Assembly: GCA_019242065.1 (NCBI GenBank)
Contig: JAFAWJ010000299.1
Span: forward strand, 1-8,943
Direction of reading: 5' to 3'
Source: Chloroflexota bacterium
GTDB taxonomy: Bacteria; Chloroflexota; UBA6077; CF-72
Length of the DNA stretch: 8,943 nt
Shown piece after piece: positions 6,082 through 8,943 of this stretch. The notes under the pieces are model-generated. The model was not told the DNA's origin, made no database searches, and was given only the letters and a program-made list of their open reading frames with translations. Made by a program: the position numbers and the translations under genes. Each line of letters starts with the position of its first letter. Position 1 is the first letter of the stretch.

Positions 6082-7080
6082 CTAGGCCAACCAGATGTCC
6101 GAATAGACCGGGTAGCCGCGCTGGGCGGAGAGCTGAATGTTCTGCACGCTGGTGGTGGCCAGCAGGAACTGAGGCGGCACCAGCACGGGGATGCCGAAGG
6201 ATTCGTCGAGGATCATGTCGTTGATCTGCGAGTAGAGCGCCTGGCGCCTGGCATCGTCAGGCTCTTTGGACCCCGCGTCGATCAGCTGGCTGTAATGATC
6301 GCTCGAATATCTGGTAATGCTGCCCTGGGGTTTGAACGTGGCGCTCAGGTTCAGGAAAGACGTCGGGTTCCAGCGCGTGTAGCCAAAACCCAGGATACCC
6401 CCGGTCTGCTTGAGGTCCTGAATCTGGGCGTTGAACGCCGCGGCTCCCACGGGTGTCAATGTCACGTTGACGCCCAGCGTCTTTAAATCCGACTGGAGGA
6501 GCTGCCCCAGCGCATCGAACTCCGGCGAGGTGGTGTACACGAGCTCCAGGTCCGTGACGTGCTCGCCGGAATCGCGCAGCAAGCTCGCGGCTTTATCCAG
6601 GTCGAAGGCGTACGTCGCATTCCTGGCTCGCTCGAAGGCGGCCGAGATGGGCGGCCACGGCAGGACTTCGACGTCGCCCAACCCGGAGTAGGCGACAGTC
6701 CGGTAGCGCTCCCGATTGACCGCATAATTGATGGCCTGGCGTACGTTCTTGTTGGTGTACGGCGGCAACGCCGCGTTCAGGAACAATGCCTGGCCGTTGC
6801 CGCCGCCGGCGAGGGCTACGGTCTGATAGGCAGGATCGTTGGCAAGACGTACGGCGTCGCGGGCGGGCGGCAGCCACACCGCGTCGAGCGCGTGGGATTC
6901 GAATTGCACCATCATCGCCTGCGTATCCAGCAGGATGGAGTAGCGGATGGCCTCCAGGTACGGCACACCCGCGCGCCAGTAATTGGGGTTGCGGCTGAGC
7001 AGGAGGTGGTCGCCCGCCGCCCACTCGCTCACCACAAACGGACCGGTGGCGACGACCTGCGTTTTGCCATCGGGACCCTG
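6082..7080 (-). pseudogene. Second SBP_bac_5 binding protein, C-terminal fragment after an out-of-frame deletion
   Basis: This frame resumes the binding protein with VVATGPFVVSEW, then LSRNPNYWRAGVPYLEAIRY, FESHALDAVWLP, NVRQAINYAVNRERY and the C-terminal LYSQINDMILDE...YPVYSDIWLA, ending in TAG. Blocks and order match the intact paralogue at 4321-5949, including the shared NDM-LDE and final IWLA/VWLA. It lacks a signal peptide and the first lobe; the GTG at 7035 has no ribosome binding site, so independent expression is unlikely. The frame can be followed back to about 7080, where QGPDGKTQVVATGPF directly abuts the N-terminal fragment in another frame. Confidence 0.82.
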
Positions 7081-7484
7081 GTCACGTCGTCGGCGCTCAT
7101 TTCGCGACCGGTGTGGAATTGCACGCCCTTGCGCAGGTTGAGTTTGATCTGTTTGAAGCTGCTATCCAGGTCCCAGCTCTCGGCGAGCGCCGGCTGGGGG
7201 TGGAACGCGGCGTCGTAGGTGGTCAGCGCATCGAAGGCGTTCTGGACGCTTGGACCTATACCTGGCAAATTGTGTGCGTCGAGGGTGACGATGTCTGCTG
7301 GCAGGCCGACGCGCAGGGTTCCCCCGGTTTTAGGGGCTGCCGGTGCGACGGCGGGCGTCGTGACGACAGCGGTTGGACCCGTAGGGGCGGCCGCTGGCGG
7401 CGCGAGCGGCGCGCAGGCGGCAAGCCAGGCCGACCCGAAGCCTGCGGACGTGAGGGCCAACCACCGCCGCCGGGTGAGCAGCAT
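7081..7484 (-). pseudogene. Second SBP_bac_5 binding protein, N-terminal fragment
   Basis: The fragment starts at ATG 7484, four bases after the amidohydrolase stop, so it was probably translationally coupled to that gene; no clear ribosome binding site is visible. Residues 1-24 are a lipoprotein signal: three arginines at 5-7 (TRRRWLAL, Tat-like), a hydrophobic run, and lipobox LAAC with Cys24. A Pro/Ala/Thr linker leads to GGTLRVGLPADIVTLDAHNL, AFDALTTYD, PQPALAESWDLDSSFKQI and LRKGVQFHTGREMSADDV, the standard family start. After ADDV the frame reads through unrelated residues and stops at 7029-7031. Against the intact paralogue about 55 residues (perhaps up to 75 by family norm) are missing at this point. 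The original protein would have been near 520 residues. Confidence 0.83.
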
Positions 7485-7488
7485 GCCG

Positions 7489-8934
7489 CTACGCGACGGG
7501 CTGGGCGAGTTCGGCGGCGGCCGCCTGCTCCAGGGTGGTTCCGACGAAGAACTCGGGATTCATGTCGCCGTGCAAGTGCAGCGCATTCGACCAGGTGAAG
7601 GCGCGGAAGTCCGCCTCGCCGAGCAGACCGTGCTCGACCAGCTCATACGCCTCCGGCAAGACGTTGGCCATCACTGGCACGTCCCAGTGCGAGATGTCGG
7701 AGCTGAAGACCGCCTTGACGGGTGCCCGCATGCGCGGATCGAACGCCCACGCGGTGACCGGATCGTCCGCTTCACAGCCGAAATAAAAGTTGCGCGTGTA
7801 CAGCTCGACGATGTCTTCACTGGTGTGTACGTCGACGTGCTCAAAATCGTCGTAGATGGGAATGTTGACGTCGACGCCGTCGAGTCCAGACACGATCTGA
7901 TCGATCTTGTCGCGCAGGCGCGGGTAAGCGCAGCGCTCCATCAACTGCTTGAGCTGCGACGTGTCGGTATTGGCCGGCGACAGGTGCTCGCGAATGGCCG
8001 ACGGATTCAGCTTCTCCCAGTGTCCGATGATGTCCAGCAGGAGATTGACGGCATACCCGGCGCCACCCTCCAGGAACCCGAAATTGAGCTCGGGGAAGCG
8101 GTGGGTGACACCTCCCAGAAACACGCCCTTGGTGAATACGGCGTTGGCCTGAGCAAAGTGTCCGACATGATTGAACACGAAGTTGTTGATGCTCTTGCGG
8201 TCAGACCATTCGTGCGCTCCGCCATGACTGGTCACGGCGACCTTGAGCTCGCCACATCTGCGCCAGAACGGGTCCCAATCGTATGGACTATCCAGTCCGA
8301 TGGAGTCGACATAGAAGGGGACCTCACGCGAGCTGGTCTCGAACGAGCGCTCGAACACGGCTCCAGTCGCCGGCAGTGGACGTGGAGTCGCGCCCCGCAC
8401 CATGATGACCTTCATCCCCAGCGTACCAACGGCGTACTCGAGCTCGTCGAGCGCTTCTTGTGGGCTGCCGAGTGGAATACACGCGGCCGGTGCGAACGAG
8501 CGCTGGTAATCGGCGAAGGTATCCGCCGCCATCACGTTGTACGCGCGGATGACGCCGCGTCGGACGTCTTCCCGTCCCAGGTTGGTGAAGGGCAGGCCCA
8601 TGGACGGATACACGATGGCGAAATCGATGCCGAGCTCACCCAGCCGCTCCTGGAACAGCGCTGGCAGCATGGCGGTCGCCTTGTCGACCGTCTCCGCGGG
8701 CGAGCCCCACTGGACGTTGCGGCGCAGGCGGCGTGCGGCGCGCTCGTCCAGTGTTGCCGAAGCCCAGGTGTCTTCGCGACGCCGCCGCGCCAGAAACTCG
8801 TCGGTCACGCTCGGTCCGGCAACTTCGCGCAGATACTCGGTCAGCACCAGCGGAGACTCTTGCCAGTGACCATCGCAATCCAGCACCGGGTGTCCGAGCT
8901 GATCGTGGATCTGGGCGGCTCGGCTCATGACCAT
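7489..8934 (-). CDS. Amidohydrolase-2-type metal-dependent hydrolase
   Basis: The 481-residue product fits the amidohydrolase-related TIM-barrel family (COG2159, ACMSD-like), whose members hydrolyse or decarboxylate small organic acids and ring-cleavage products in the cytoplasm. Seen: VLDCDGHWQES with the D-x-H metal motif at D21/H23, FAIVYPSMGLP (105-115), TSHGGAHEW with candidate ligand H237, NHVGH (255-259), the family block VTHRFPELNFGFLEGGAGY (277-294), and the catalytic-Asp region VFSSDISHWD with D413. All expected metal-site positions are present. An extra region at about 318-395 makes it longer than most relatives (around 300-400). ATG codons lie at 8934 and 8928; the frame is open to the window edge and only nine bases precede the first, so the true start may lie outside. 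It is the first gene of the minus-strand series seen here. Substrate unknown. Confidence 0.88.
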   Translation of the reverse strand: MVMSRAAQIHDQLGHPVLDCDGHWQESPLVLTEYLREVAGPSVTDEFLARRRREDTWASATLDERAARRLRRNVQWGSPAETVDKATAMLPALFQERLGELGIDFAIVYPSMGLPFTNLGREDVRRGVIRAYNVMAADTFADYQRSFAPAACIPLGSPQEALDELEYAVGTLGMKVIMVRGATPRPLPATGAVFERSFETSSREVPFYVDSIGLDSPYDWDPFWRRCGELKVAVTSHGGAHEWSDRKSINNFVFNHVGHFAQANAVFTKGVFLGGVTHRFPELNFGFLEGGAGYAVNLLLDIIGHWEKLNPSAIREHLSPANTDTSQLKQLMERCAYPRLRDKIDQIVSGLDGVDVNIPIYDDFEHVDVHTSEDIVELYTRNFYFGCEADDPVTAWAFDPRMRAPVKAVFSSDISHWDVPVMANVLPEAYELVEHGLLGEADFRAFTWSNALHLHGDMNPEFFVGTTLEQAAAAELAQPVA

Positions 8935-8943
8935 GCGTGTGTT

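Noticed and set aside
4237..7218. Long plus-strand open frames opposite the two binding-protein genes
   Set aside because: They mirror minus-strand genes with clear family motifs; their translations are low-complexity and show no recognisable domain.
1..8943. Novel defence, mobile or CRISPR-like system
   Set aside because: No spaced repeats, transposase, integrase, reverse transcriptase, nuclease or toxin-like gene was found; all recognisable genes belong to common metabolic, transport or regulatory families.

Overview
This is a high-GC stretch from a free-living bacterium. The lipoprotein style (Tat-like signal, lipobox, then a long Ala/Ser/Thr/Pro linker) and the gene families suggest a Chloroflexota-like soil or sediment organism, possibly an actinobacterial one. 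No rRNA or other taxonomic marker is present, so this is only an inference.

The leading strand of genes runs right to left on the minus strand: an amidohydrolase (7489-8934), an oligopeptide-type ABC transporter binding lipoprotein that is broken (6082-7484), an intact paralogue of that lipoprotein (4321-5949), an APH-fold small-molecule kinase (2403-3245), a luciferase-like flavin oxidoreductase (1279-2343) and a PucR-type regulator that loses its reading frame before its DNA-binding domain (302-1252, with remnants down to the left edge). The only plus-strand gene is an acyl-CoA dehydrogenase/DszC-like flavoenzyme (3332-4265), which is a multiply disrupted relic. No tRNA, rRNA, CRISPR array, insertion sequence or phage gene was seen.

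The intact genes look like part of a catabolic locus: uptake of an oligopeptide-like or other small organic solute, oxidation by an FMN-dependent monooxygenase, hydrolysis by a metal-dependent amidohydrolase, with a PucR sensor that would have controlled it. No ABC permease or ATPase lies in the window, and the substrate cannot be named.

The most notable feature is uneven damage. Four genes (amidohydrolase, intact binding protein, kinase, flavin oxidoreductase; about 5 kb) have no frame disruption. Three genes (regulator, second binding protein, acyl-CoA dehydrogenase) carry frameshifts, and two of those also lack an internal block of roughly 55-110 residues. Random sequencing error should not spare the first four, so genuine gene decay is the better reading, though local assembly collapse is not excluded. 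A second signal is a 21-bp dyad overlapping a possible -10 element just upstream of the intact binding-protein gene. I see no convincing new defence or mobile system.
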